Assembly: GCA_964194845.1 (NCBI GenBank)
Contig: CAXMNX010000087.1
Location: 1-20,508 of the forward strand
Direction: 5' to 3'
DNA length: 20,508 nt
Origin: CAXMNX01 sp964194845
GTDB taxonomy: Bacteria > Pseudomonadota > Alphaproteobacteria > Rhodobacterales > Rhodobacteraceae
Positions 6,970 to 14,005 of the stretch are shown piece after piece. A program made the position numbers and the translations under genes. The notes beneath the pieces are model-generated. The model saw nothing but the letters and a program-made list of their open reading frames with translations, was not told the DNA's origin and searched no databases. Every line of letters begins with the position of its first letter. Positions within the stretch are counted from its first letter, which is position 1.

Positions 6970-7557
6970 TCAAAGAGTGCCTTTGGTCGAGGGGATGTCT
7001 TCGGCCTTGCGCGGATCGGTCTCGATCGCCGCGCGCAGGCTTTGAGCCACCGCTTTGAACGCCGCCTCGGCGATGTGGTGGCTGTTGATCCCATGCAGCG
7101 CATCGACATGAAGCGTGATGCCGCCGTGGGTCGCGAAGGCCTGGAAGAACTCGCGGACAAGTTCGGTGTCAAAACTGCCAATCCTGGCGGTCGGCATGGC
7201 GACGTTCCAGACCAGATAGGGCCGGGCGCTGAGATCAAGCGCGGCCCGCACCAGGGCGTCATCCATCGGCAGCAGGCACGCGCCGTAGCGGCGGATACCG
7301 CGCTTGTCGCCCAGAGCCTCGGCCAAAGCCTGACCAAGGGCGATGCCGGTGTCTTCGACCGTGTGGTGGTCGTCGATGTGCAGGTCGCCGGTGGCACGCA
7401 CTTTCATGTCGATCAGCGAATGGCGGGCCAGTTGATCCAGCATGTGGTCAAAAAATTCGACGCCGGTCTGATTGTCATAGGCACCAGTGCCGTCGAGGTT
7501 GATCTCGACAGTGATATCGGTTTCCGCGGTTTTTCGCGTGATCTTGGCGCTGCGCAT
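6970..7557 (-). CDS. hisB: Imidazoleglycerol-phosphate dehydratase
   Basis: A 195-aa monofunctional HisB with no fused phosphatase domain. It dehydrates imidazole glycerol phosphate to imidazole acetol phosphate using two Mn ions. Metal-binding motifs are present: EFFDHMLDQLARHS near residue 35, DDHHTVEDTGIALGQAL near 63, and a second copy region around HGINSHHIAEAAFKA. The length is normal. The ATG at 7557 yields the family-typical N terminus. The frame stays open for about 1.2 kb upstream, but that is antisense to the response regulator and not real coding. It is the first gene of hisB-hisH and divergent from the two-component genes. Confidence 0.96.
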   Translation of the reverse strand: MRSAKITRKTAETDITVEINLDGTGAYDNQTGVEFFDHMLDQLARHSLIDMKVRATGDLHIDDHHTVEDTGIALGQALAEALGDKRGIRRYGACLLPMDDALVRAALDLSARPYLVWNVAMPTARIGSFDTELVREFFQAFATHGGITLHVDALHGINSHHIAEAAFKAVAQSLRAAIETDPRKAEDIPSTKGTL

Positions 7558-7584
7558 CTGGCGGGCTCCGTCTTGCACGGGGCG

Positions 7585-7613
7585 CTTATAGGGGCGCATC
7601 GGCGTGGCCGGAA
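7585..7613 (-). promoter_or_regulatory. Possible hisB promoter
   Basis: On the minus strand TATAAG (7590-7585) serves as a good -10, with TTCCGG (7613-7608) as a weak -35, 17 bp apart. The hisB ATG lies about 28 bases downstream of the -10, leaving a short leader with no sign of a histidine-rich attenuator peptide. Motif match only. Confidence 0.35.
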
Positions 7614-7649
7614 GAGGAAATTGGCCTTTGGAGGCAGCGTGTTGTGTAG

Positions 7650-7688
7650 CTGCACGGGCGCTGCACAACTGTGCAGACGGGCTTGCAC
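7650..7688 (+). promoter_or_regulatory. Helically phased TGCA repeats, candidate operator
   Basis: CTGCAC at 7650, CTGCAC at 7661, GTGCAG at 7671 and TTGCAC at 7683 place TGCA cores about 11, 10 and 12 bases apart, close to one helical turn each. The middle two also form a dyad (CTGCAC-AACT-GTGCAG). OmpR-family regulators typically bind direct repeats spaced by about one turn, so the response regulator encoded just downstream is the natural candidate. That link is inference. Confidence 0.4.
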
Positions 7689-7728
7689 GTGGCGATGCGA
7701 AGGTCACGGAGACGCAAGCGGACAGGCT

Positions 7729-7755
7729 GCCGGGGCGTGCCCCTCGCGCCCCGGC
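7729..7755. repeat. GC-rich foldback upstream of the response regulator
   Basis: GCCGGGGCG (7729-7737) and CGCCCCGGC (7747-7755) form a perfect 9-bp stem with a 9-nt loop, ending 36 bases before the response regulator ATG. No T-run follows. It could be a 5'-UTR structure or a dispersed palindromic (REP-like) element. Confidence 0.5.
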
Positions 7756-7791
7756 GTAACGTTGGTTAATGTATTGGTGACGAGGAACAAG

Positions 7792-8481
7792 ATGAGCGCA
7801 GCCACAATTCTGGTCGTCGATGACGACCCGCAAATTCGCGAGGTGCTGAGCGTTGCACTGGATCGCGAGGGATTTCGCACAGTGACCGCACGCGACGGGG
7901 CCGAGGGATTGGCGCGCGCGCAATCGGCGCGGCCTGATCTGATGGTGCTGGATATCGGGTTGCCCGAAATGGACGGATTGGCGCTTTGCCGGGCGATCCG
8001 CGCCGACAGCGACTTGCCGATTCTGTTTCTGACCGCGCGAGATGACGAGGTTGATCGCATTTTGGGTCTGGAGATGGGGGGTGATGACTATGTCACCAAG
8101 CCCTTCAGCCCACGCGAACTGGTTGCCCGCGTTCGGGCGATATTGAAGCGAACGATGGTTGTGCCGGATGCGCCGAAGGTGCTGTCGCGCGGGCGTTTGT
8201 CGCTGGCGGCGGAGGCGCATGATGCGCGGGTTGACGGCGCGCCGGTGGCGTTGACCGCGACCGAGATTTCCATTCTGGCCAAGCTGATGGCGCGGCCCAG
8301 CCAGGTATTCAGCCGACCAGCGCTGGTGGATGCGATCTGGGGGCCGGGGATGATGGTCAGCGACCGGACGCTGGATAGTCACTTGCGCAATCTTCGGGCC
8401 AAGCTGGTCGAGGTTGGCATGGATGACGCGATCGAGACTTTGCACGGTGTCGGGCTTCGCATGGGGCCTTGCGGTGGCTGA
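7792..8481 (+). CDS. Response regulator, OmpR/PhoB family
   Basis: A 229-aa two-domain regulator. The receiver domain (about 4-115) has the acidic cluster at residues 10-12 (VVDDDP), phospho-acceptor Asp54 in LDIGLP, Thr81 and Lys103 in VTKPFSPREL, all as expected. The C-terminal winged-helix domain shows LTATEISILAKLMARPSQVFSR and the recognition-helix region DRTLDSHLRNLRAKL. It should bind DNA as a dimer once phosphorylated by the kinase encoded next. The ATG at 7792 follows GAGGA about 6 bases upstream. The frame is open far upstream, but that is antisense to hisB. The stop overlaps the kinase GTG start by 8 nt, so the pair is co-translated. The stimulus and target genes are unknown. It is general OmpR type, and no closer orthologue is claimed. 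Confidence 0.92.
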   Translation: MSAATILVVDDDPQIREVLSVALDREGFRTVTARDGAEGLARAQSARPDLMVLDIGLPEMDGLALCRAIRADSDLPILFLTARDDEVDRILGLEMGGDDYVTKPFSPRELVARVRAILKRTMVVPDAPKVLSRGRLSLAAEAHDARVDGAPVALTATEISILAKLMARPSQVFSRPALVDAIWGPGMMVSDRTLDSHLRNLRAKLVEVGMDDAIETLHGVGLRMGPCGG

Positions 8482-9448
8482 CGAAAGGCAAGGTGTCCGG
8501 CCCAAGTGGCGACCGCCGCTGGCGCTGGTCCTGAGCGGGTCGCTTTTGGCGGTGCTGGTGCTGCCGGTTTTGGGCTTGTTCGTTGTTGACGCTTTGGCGC
8601 CGCCGATGGGACGAGCGCAAGCGATATTTACGGTGGCTTTGGGCGCGCTGTCGGCGACTGTGATCCTTGGCTGGCTTTTGTGGCGTCTGATCCTGTCGCC
8701 GGTGCGCGGTCTGGCCGCACGCGCCGAGGTGATCCGGGGCGGCGGCACGGCGGAACGCATGACGCGCTATGGCACGCCTGAGATCGGCGATCTTGGGCAG
8801 GCGGTGCTGGACATGGCCGAGGTTTTGCGGGCGCGCGAACTGGCGGTTCGAAGCTATACCGACCACGTCAGCCACGAATTGAAAACACCCCTGACCGCGA
8901 TACGCGGGGCGGCCGAACTTCTGGCCGCTGATCCGGAAATATCGAAAGAAACGCGCCGCCTTGTCGGCACCATTTCCGAGGCCGAAGCGCGGGCGGAAAA
9001 CCTGCTGGCGGCGGCGCTTAAGATTGCCGCCGCGCGAACGCCCGAGCATCATGGGTCCGCAACGCTGGATGCTCTGGCACCTTCGCTTGAACATGCGGGC
9101 ATTGAGATAGCCATCAGCGGCGGGAATATCGCGTTGCCACTGGCGCGCGAAGGGCTTCGGGTTATCCTGGCGCATCTGATTGAGAACGCGGTGGCGGCGG
9201 GTGCAAAAAACGTCTGGATTCAATCCGATGACGCCACGGACGGTCCGAAGTTGAGTTTCGCCGATGATGGCCCCGGCATATCACAAGGCAATCGCGACCG
9301 GGTTTTCGAGCCGTTCTTTACCACGCGCCGGGATACCGGCGGCACGGGCATGGGGCTGGCGATTGTTCAGGCGCTTCTGCTGGCCCACGGCGGCGAGATT
9401 GGGGTCGAGCCGAGCACGCAGGGGGCACGTTTTCTCGTTAAGTTCTGA
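8474..9448 (+). CDS. Sensor histidine kinase
   Basis: A 324-aa membrane kinase. Two hydrophobic helices (about residues 14-38 and 50-73) are joined by only about 12 residues, so there is almost no periplasmic sensor domain. Signals are probably read in the membrane or from a partner. A HAMP-like linker follows to about 120. The H-box is SHELKTPLTAIRG with His134, the N-box HLIENAVAAGA, G1 ADDGPGIS, the F-box VFEPFFTTR and G2 GGTGMGLAIVQ. All catalytic boxes are intact. The GTG at 8474 overlaps the regulator stop; a TTG at 8414 would overlap far more and is less likely. It ends 18 bases from the convergent cueR gene. Its job is to phosphorylate the adjacent regulator. Confidence 0.9.
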   Translation: MADERQGVRPKWRPPLALVLSGSLLAVLVLPVLGLFVVDALAPPMGRAQAIFTVALGALSATVILGWLLWRLILSPVRGLAARAEVIRGGGTAERMTRYGTPEIGDLGQAVLDMAEVLRARELAVRSYTDHVSHELKTPLTAIRGAAELLAADPEISKETRRLVGTISEAEARAENLLAAALKIAAARTPEHHGSATLDALAPSLEHAGIEIAISGGNIALPLAREGLRVILAHLIENAVAAGAKNVWIQSDDATDGPKLSFADDGPGISQGNRDRVFEPFFTTRRDTGGTGMGLAIVQALLLAHGGEIGVEPSTQGARFLVKF

Positions 9449-9449
9449 A

Positions 9450-9478
9450 GCCGATGGGCGCTGGCATTATCCATCGGC
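9450..9478. terminator. Foldback at the convergent kinase / cueR junction
   Basis: GCCGATGG (9450-9457) and CCATCGGC (9471-9478) form a perfect 8-bp stem with a 13-nt loop across the convergent gene ends. The right arm lies inside the last codons of cueR. No T-run follows on either side, so it may slow or stabilise transcripts rather than act as a classical terminator. Confidence 0.35.
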
Positions 9479-9853
9479 CAAGGACTCAAGGATCGGACAA
9501 TCGGGCCGGTGATCGCCTGCGCAGGCATCGACGAGTGCCGCCAGAGTGTTTTGCATTTCCTTAAGGCCCGCGATCTTCAGGTCAATTTCTTGCAGGTGGT
9601 GTTCCGCGATCAATTTAACCTCGGCGCTGGTGCGGCTTTCATCTTCGTAGAGCTGCAAAAGCGCGCGGCAGTCTTCGATTGAGAACCCCAGCGCGCGGGC
9701 GCGTCCGAGAAAGGCGAGCTTGTGCAGGTCGGCAGCGCGGAACGAGCGGTAGCCGTTGGCGCTTCTGAGCGGATCAATCAGGCCGATGTCTTCGTAATAG
9801 CGGATGGTTTTTGGTGGCAGGCCGGATTTTTCGGCGACATCTCCGATATTCAT
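9467..9853 (-). CDS. cueR: Copper-responsive MerR-family activator
   Basis: A 128-aa MerR-type regulator. Residues 1-70 form the winged-helix DNA-binding domain (MNIGDVAEKSGLPPKTIRYYEDIGLI, then GYRSF). A dimerisation helix follows, and the metal loop carries Cys111 and Cys119 (CAGDHRPDC), spaced as in CueR. Ser76 sits where CueR-type sensors of monovalent ions have Ser, rather than the Cys used by Zn or Hg sensors. This points to Cu(I), perhaps Ag(I) or Au(I). CueR binds a dyad inside an over-long promoter spacer and twists it to start transcription. Just such a promoter lies upstream of copA at 12396-12426. The gene starts 13 bases after the copA stop in the same direction, so it is probably co-transcribed and self-induced. 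Confidence 0.9.
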   Translation of the reverse strand: MNIGDVAEKSGLPPKTIRYYEDIGLIDPLRSANGYRSFRAADLHKLAFLGRARALGFSIEDCRALLQLYEDESRTSAEVKLIAEHHLQEIDLKIAGLKEMQNTLAALVDACAGDHRPDCPILESLADG

Positions 9854-9866
9854 GGCGGCGTCCTTT

Positions 9867-12365
9867 TCAGGTGGCGGGCTGCGGTGCGGTGCCGAGGCGC
9901 GGCGCGGTGCCGCTTTGTTCAGCCAACGCCGATGGCGACAGGCGTCTGAGGCGAAGCGCGTTCGTGACCACGAAAACCGACGAAAAAGCCATCGCGCCGG
10001 CCGCCAGCATCGGCGACAGCAAAACCCCGCTCAGTGGGTAAAGTATACCTGCCGCCACCGGGATAAGCGCGATGTTGTAGGAAAATGCCCAGAAGAGGTT
10101 CTGGCGGATGTTTTTCATTGTGGCGTGGCTGGCCGCGAATGCGTTCACGACACCCCTCAGATCGCCGGTCATCAGCACCACATCGGCTGCCTCGATTGCG
10201 ACGTCGGTGCCGGACCCGATGGCGATGCCAATCTCGGCTTCGGCCAGGGCCGGTGCATCGTTGATGCCGTCGCCCACGTAAGCGACATCACCGAAGGCGC
10301 CGCGAAGTCTTTTCAACGCCTCGACTTTTCCGGCGGGAAGCACTTCGGCGGTCACATCGTCAATTTCCAGTAATTTTGCGATGGCATCTGCCGTCGCGCG
10401 GTTGTCGCCGGTGATCATCGCAACCTTGAGCCCCATTGCGTGAAGCGCCGATATTGCCTCGGGGGTTCCGGCCTTTATCGGGTCCGAGATGCCAATCGCC
10501 GCGACTGCGCGACCGTCGATCGCACCATAAAGCGGCGTTTCACCCCGGTTTGCGATGTCGCGCCCAGCGGCGGCCAGGGTTTCCATTGGCACGCCTTCGG
10601 CGGCGAGATATCGGTCGGCGCCGATCAGCACGGTTTTGCCGTCAACGCGGGCTTTCGCGCCCATTCCTGTCACGGTCTCAAAGTCTTCAACCGGGTGAAT
10701 TGTCAAGCCACGGTGCTTGGCCGCCGCGACGATGGCGGTTGCAATCGGGTGTTCGGACTGGCGTTCAACCGAGGCGAGAAGCGCCAGTGCTTCGGATTCG
10801 ATAGCGTTTTCGACGACCAGCGTCGTCAGCGCCGGCCGTCCTTCGGTCAGCGTGCCGGTTTTATCGACCGCAACAACGCTTGCGCGTTCAAGTCCCTGAA
10901 GTGCATCGCCTTTTCGAAAGAGAACGCCTAGTTCAGCCGCCCGCCCGGTGCCGACCATGATCGAGGTTGGCGTTGCCAGCCCCATCGCACAAGGGCAAGC
11001 GATGATGAGGACCGAAACGCCCGCGACAAGTGCGAGCGAAAGTGCGGGATCGGGGCCGAAGATCAGCCAGGCAGCGACAGTCAGCATCGCCACACCAATG
11101 ACCACCGGCACGAAGACGGCTGTCACGCGGTCAACCAATGCCTGGATCGGCAGCTTGGCGCCCTGTGCGGCCTGCACCATGTCGATGATCTGCGACAGAA
11201 CGGTGTCCTGGCCGACCGCTGTGGCGCGAAAAACCAATGCCCCAGTGCCGTTCACGGTGCCGCCGACGATCATCGCGCCCTCGACCTTTTCGACCGGTAC
11301 GGGTTCGCCCGACATCATGGCCTCATCCACATATGACCGGCCCGAAAGAACGACGCCGTCAACGGCAATCCGCTCGCCGGGGCGGACGTGAACAAGGTCA
11401 TCCGTCTGAATGTCGTCGAGTGGCAATTCCACCGTCACGCCGTCACGCTCGACGCGCGCGGTTTTCGGGGCAAGGCCGATCAGATGTTCAATTGCGGCAC
11501 CGGTGCGGCCTTTTGCGCGGGCTTCCAGCCATCGGCCCAGCAATATCAGCGCACAGATCACTGCGGCGGCTTCGAAGTAGACAGCGCGTGTGCCTTCGGG
11601 GAAAATGTCGGCTGCGAAAAGCGCCAGCGAGGAGTAGATCCAGGCCGATGTTGTGCCCAATACAACAAGCGAATTCATGTCGGGCGTGCCTTTCAAAAGC
11701 GCTGGGACGCCATATCTGAAGAAGCGCCGCCCGGGGCCGGCAAGGATGGCCGTCGTCAGCACAAATTGCAAAATCCAGCTTGTCTGATGGCCGATTATTT
11801 GCCCGATCAATTCGCGAACGCCGGGAATGAAATGCGACCCCATTTCGAGCGCGAATACAGGCAGCGCCAAAACTGTCGCGACCAGAAAATCGCGCCTGAA
11901 TCCCTCGGCCTCTATTTCCTTGCGGATGCTGATCGGTTCGGGTTGGGTTTGTGTGCGTGGCGTCGCCGAATAGCCAGCGTTTTCAATCGATTGTAGCAAG
12001 GACTTGGTCGGCACGGCGGCGGATAAAACCTGCACGGTCGCAGTTTCCGAGGCCAGATTGACGGCGGCGTTGATGACGCCGGGGACCTTGGTCAGCCGCG
12101 CTTCCACCTTGCCGACGCAGGACGCACAAGACATGCCAACAATGTCGAGCGTGACCGTATCGACGCGGGCGGGATAACCGGCGCCATCAAGTGCCTCGAC
12201 CAGAGCTGATGGCGGGGTGCCGGACGTTGTGACCTGCGCGGTTTCGGTCGCCAGATTGACGCTCGCGTCCATCACACCGGGCACGCCCGCAAGTGCGGCT
12301 TCCACACGGCTGACGCAGCTGGCGCAGGTCATGCCGGTGATTTGAAATGTTAGTTGTGCAGACAT
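9867..12365 (-). CDS. copA: Cu(I)-exporting P1B-type ATPase
   Basis: An 832-aa inner-membrane ATPase that pumps Cu(I) out of the cytoplasm. Two N-terminal heavy-metal-binding domains carry GMTCASC (Cys14, Cys17) and GMSCASC (Cys80, Cys83). The membrane part includes the CPC ion-binding motif at 457-459 (IACPCAMGLATP). The actuator has SGEPVPVEK near 352. The phosphorylated Asp501 is in DKTGTLT, the ATP site has SEHPIA and MITGDN, and the hinge has GDGINDAP. Near the C terminus YN and MAFSS motifs mark the Cu(I)-specific P1B-1 group. Everything needed for activity is present. The ATG at 12365 has AGGAGA 6 bases upstream. It heads a copA-cueR operon under a MerR-type promoter. Ag(I) is a likely second substrate. 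Confidence 0.96.
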   Translation of the reverse strand: MSAQLTFQITGMTCASCVSRVEAALAGVPGVMDASVNLATETAQVTTSGTPPSALVEALDGAGYPARVDTVTLDIVGMSCASCVGKVEARLTKVPGVINAAVNLASETATVQVLSAAVPTKSLLQSIENAGYSATPRTQTQPEPISIRKEIEAEGFRRDFLVATVLALPVFALEMGSHFIPGVRELIGQIIGHQTSWILQFVLTTAILAGPGRRFFRYGVPALLKGTPDMNSLVVLGTTSAWIYSSLALFAADIFPEGTRAVYFEAAAVICALILLGRWLEARAKGRTGAAIEHLIGLAPKTARVERDGVTVELPLDDIQTDDLVHVRPGERIAVDGVVLSGRSYVDEAMMSGEPVPVEKVEGAMIVGGTVNGTGALVFRATAVGQDTVLSQIIDMVQAAQGAKLPIQALVDRVTAVFVPVVIGVAMLTVAAWLIFGPDPALSLALVAGVSVLIIACPCAMGLATPTSIMVGTGRAAELGVLFRKGDALQGLERASVVAVDKTGTLTEGRPALTTLVVENAIESEALALLASVERQSEHPIATAIVAAAKHRGLTIHPVEDFETVTGMGAKARVDGKTVLIGADRYLAAEGVPMETLAAAGRDIANRGETPLYGAIDGRAVAAIGISDPIKAGTPEAISALHAMGLKVAMITGDNRATADAIAKLLEIDDVTAEVLPAGKVEALKRLRGAFGDVAYVGDGINDAPALAEAEIGIAIGSGTDVAIEAADVVLMTGDLRGVVNAFAASHATMKNIRQNLFWAFSYNIALIPVAAGILYPLSGVLLSPMLAAGAMAFSSVFVVTNALRLRRLSPSALAEQSGTAPRLGTAPQPAT

Positions 12366-12395
12366 GGACCGTCTCCTGAGCCGGGTTCGGTCTCT

Positions 12396-12426
12396 GATAT
12401 AAGGCTTCCAGTGACTGGAAGGTCAA
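12396..12426 (-). promoter_or_regulatory. CueR-type promoter of copA
   Basis: On the minus strand -35 TTGACC (12426-12421) and -10 TATATC (12401-12396) are separated by 19 bp. The dyad TTCCAGT-C-ACTGGAA fills the spacer (12420-12406). The 19-bp spacer with a central dyad and the ACCTTCC...GGAAG pattern are the hallmarks of MerR/CueR promoters. The copA start lies about 30 bases downstream of the -10. CueR from the same operon is the obvious activator. Confidence 0.88.
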
Positions 12427-12546
12427 GGGATGCTGATGCAGAATTTTCTTGCAAGCAGAAACCAATGCCTGGCAGCAGTTGGAATTGTCAGACACTCGCA
12501 GACGGCACCGACGCATAGCCTGCGTTGTAAGTATTGTTGGTTTTGT

Positions 12547-12621
12547 TGGAGCGGGCGATGAGATTCGAACTCACGACCCTTACCTTGGCAAGGTAATGCT
12601 CTACCCCTGAGCTACGCCCGC
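12547..12621 (-). tRNA. tRNA-Gly (anticodon GCC)
   Basis: A 75-nt tRNA on the minus strand. The acceptor stem GCGGGCG/CGCCCGC is perfect, followed by discriminator T and an encoded CCA. The D arm is GCTC-AGGGGTA-GAGC, the anticodon loop TTGCCAA reads GCC, and the T loop is TTCGAAT. The next gene downstream on this strand is copA, about 180 bases on, with its own promoter. Confidence 0.96.
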
Positions 12622-12639
12622 GTCCGGTGGGTGAGGCGT

Positions 12640-12668
12640 GAGATATAAACTCCCGCTGCGCGCTGCAA
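12640..12668 (-). promoter_or_regulatory. Probable promoter of tRNA-Gly
   Basis: On the minus strand -35 TTGCAG (12668-12663) and -10 TATCTC (12645-12640) are 17 bp apart, placing the start about 12 bases before the tRNA 5' end. An overlapping TATATC two bases upstream is an alternative -10. Motif and position only. Confidence 0.45.
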
Positions 12669-12718
12669 GGGGAAAATGAGCGCCATTGAGAAATTTGGGG
12701 ACGGCTGAGTTCGGACGC

Positions 12719-13258
12719 TTACCAGTTCGTCGGCAAGGGTGTTTCCGAAAGGAGTGCAGTGATCCGAGCGGCAGCATCGGTGGACAAGTCGTCGAGCATG
12801 GCGCGGGTGATGTACGAGCCATACATCTTTCCGTTGGAACCGTGGAAATACCAGTCCTGAACCTGAGACTGGTCAAAGACAAGGACATCGCCAGCGTGCT
12901 GGCCGCTATTTGCGTTCGGCTCGCTTGCAAGCAGACCGACAAACTGGCCGCCGCGCTTGCCAACCGGGCTTACCCAGATCACTTTGTCCGGGCCGTCGCC
13001 GTTTGGAACTGCAACTTTAACGCCAGCTTCGTCGGGCGCGACAGCGGCGTCTTCGAGTATGAAGGCAAAGAACTGATCGAGATGATTGCGCGCCTCGGTC
13101 TGGGCGGCTTTCAACTTTGTGTCGTCCACGCGGTAGTTGATATCCGTATCGCCGGATCCCGCCTGCGCGGGGCCGACCGAGTATCCGGCGTTTGCTGAAA
13201 TAAAAGAAATTGATAGTAAAAGCAGCCCAGCCAGGCGACCACGTAATTTCCAGCCCAT
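12719..13258 (-). CDS. Exported DUF2314 protein
   Basis: A 179-aa protein. Its N terminus looks like a signal peptide: charged start KLRGR, a hydrophobic run LAGLLLLSISFIS, and small residues before AGYSV or AQAGS. The mature part matches DUF2314 (YegJ-like): KAAQTEARNHLDQFFAFI, then IWVSPVGKRGGQFVGLLA, then QVQDWYFHGSNGKMYGSYITRAML. DUF2314 has no established function. The spacing of the conserved blocks is normal. The ATG at 13258 has GGAGG about 8 bases upstream. It lies between the VOC gene and tRNA-Gly on the same strand. A CtrA-like sequence about 150 bases upstream might regulate it, which is speculative. Confidence 0.78.
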   Translation of the reverse strand: MGWKLRGRLAGLLLLSISFISANAGYSVGPAQAGSGDTDINYRVDDTKLKAAQTEARNHLDQFFAFILEDAAVAPDEAGVKVAVPNGDGPDKVIWVSPVGKRGGQFVGLLASEPNANSGQHAGDVLVFDQSQVQDWYFHGSNGKMYGSYITRAMLDDLSTDAAARITALLSETPLPTNW

Positions 13259-13406
13259 AACCAGCCTCCATCGTAACGACAGGACGCACCTTCGGCTACG
13301 AATTGGGCGGTATGACTACGGGATTACGGCAAAAACTGGGTAAAGCGAGCCCGTTTCGAACGATCGGCGCAAGCCGTGGCGATCTGGCCGGTCTAAGGGG
13401 CTGGGC

Positions 13407-13421
13407 TTACCAAATGGTTAA
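13407..13421 (-). promoter_or_regulatory. CtrA-like binding motif
   Basis: On the minus strand TTAACCATTTGGTAA matches the alphaproteobacterial CtrA pattern TTAA-N7-TTAA with one mismatch, and contains the preferred half TTAACCAT. It lies between the VOC stop and the DUF2314 start. Such short AT motifs also arise by chance. Confidence 0.3.
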
Positions 13422-13435
13422 CGCGGGGTTGGGCT

Positions 13436-13891
13436 TCAGGTGCCGGTGCGATCAGGGCGGGCGTATTGGATCAGATCCCAGCGATTGCCCCAGGGGTCAC
13501 GCCAGACCGCGACGCGGCCATAGGGCTCAATGCGGGGCAGACTTTCAAATACCGCGCCCGCGGCGGTTAAGATTTGGAAATCGCTGTCAAAATCTTCTGT
13601 CTCCAGAAACAGCCAGACGCGGCCGCCGCCTTGTTCGCCTATTGCGGCCTGCTGCCGGTCGCCGACCGCGCGGGCCAGCAGAATTTCAGTTTCCGCCCCC
13701 GGCGGTGCGATCCGCACCCAGCGTTTGCCGCCGCCAAGATCGGTGTCTTCGAGGGTCGCAAAGCCGATGGCATTAAAAAACGTCAGCGCTGCGTCGTAGT
13801 CGGGGATGACGAGCGAGAAGAGCGCGATGCGGTGGGCATGGTTGGTGTTGTAGCGGGCGCCTGGCGCAGCGCAATGGCGTTGGACGGCCAC
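13436..13891 (-). CDS. VOC (glyoxalase/bleomycin-resistance) superfamily protein, uncertain start
   Basis: About 130-150 aa with a vicinal oxygen chelate fold. ALFSLVIPDYDAALTFFNAIGF is the classic first beta-alpha unit and carries the fold signature. RVWLFLETEDFDSDFQILTAAGAVF is the second repeat, and YGRVAVWRDPWGNRWDLIQ ends the domain. Members are metal-dependent lyases, dioxygenases or binding proteins; the substrate here is unknown. The only in-frame start after the preceding stop is the GTG at 13891, which adds about 20 residues the family lacks and has no properly spaced ribosome site. An ATG at about 13841-13839 sits exactly where the family N terminus (MPHRIALF-like) would begin, but it is one base out of frame. 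A one-base deletion or sequencing error is possible. The rest of the frame is intact. Confidence 0.68.
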   Translation of the reverse strand: MAVQRHCAAPGARYNTNHAHRIALFSLVIPDYDAALTFFNAIGFATLEDTDLGGGKRWVRIAPPGAETEILLARAVGDRQQAAIGEQGGGRVWLFLETEDFDSDFQILTAAGAVFESLPRIEPYGRVAVWRDPWGNRWDLIQYARPDRTGT

Positions 13892-13941
13892 CCTCTAGCC
13901 ATCGCCACCACAGGGGTGCGCCGCAATGCCGATGCTCGGGT

Positions 13942-14005
13942 CTATAGCAGATTGCGTTTAAGTTGAATCAAAATTCACTGCCGCTCAATCAGCATCCTGC
14001 TGATT
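13942..14005. repeat. Foldback and possible dispersed repeat after the glycosyltransferase
   Basis: AATCAGCA-TCC-TGCTGATT (13987-14005) is a perfect 8-bp stem with a 3-nt loop. It follows an AT-rich stretch, TTAAGTTGAATCAAAATTCA, that contains a short TGAAT/ATTCA dyad. There is no T-run. Its place about 50 bases past the end of the sugar cluster suggests an operon-end hairpin or a dispersed intergenic repeat. The remainder of 13892-14054 shows no gene. Confidence 0.4.

Noticed and set aside
6961..7791. Open frame extending the response regulator upstream
   Set aside because: It is antisense to hisB. The receiver domain starts right after the ATG at 7792, which has a ribosome site.
7558..8760. 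Open frame extending hisB about 400 codons upstream
   Set aside because: It is antisense to the response regulator and kinase, has no domain, and HisB has its normal N terminus at 7557.
8357..9223. Minus-strand open frame of 288 codons opposite the kinase
   Set aside because: Low-complexity Arg/Gln-rich translation opposite an intact kinase with all catalytic boxes.
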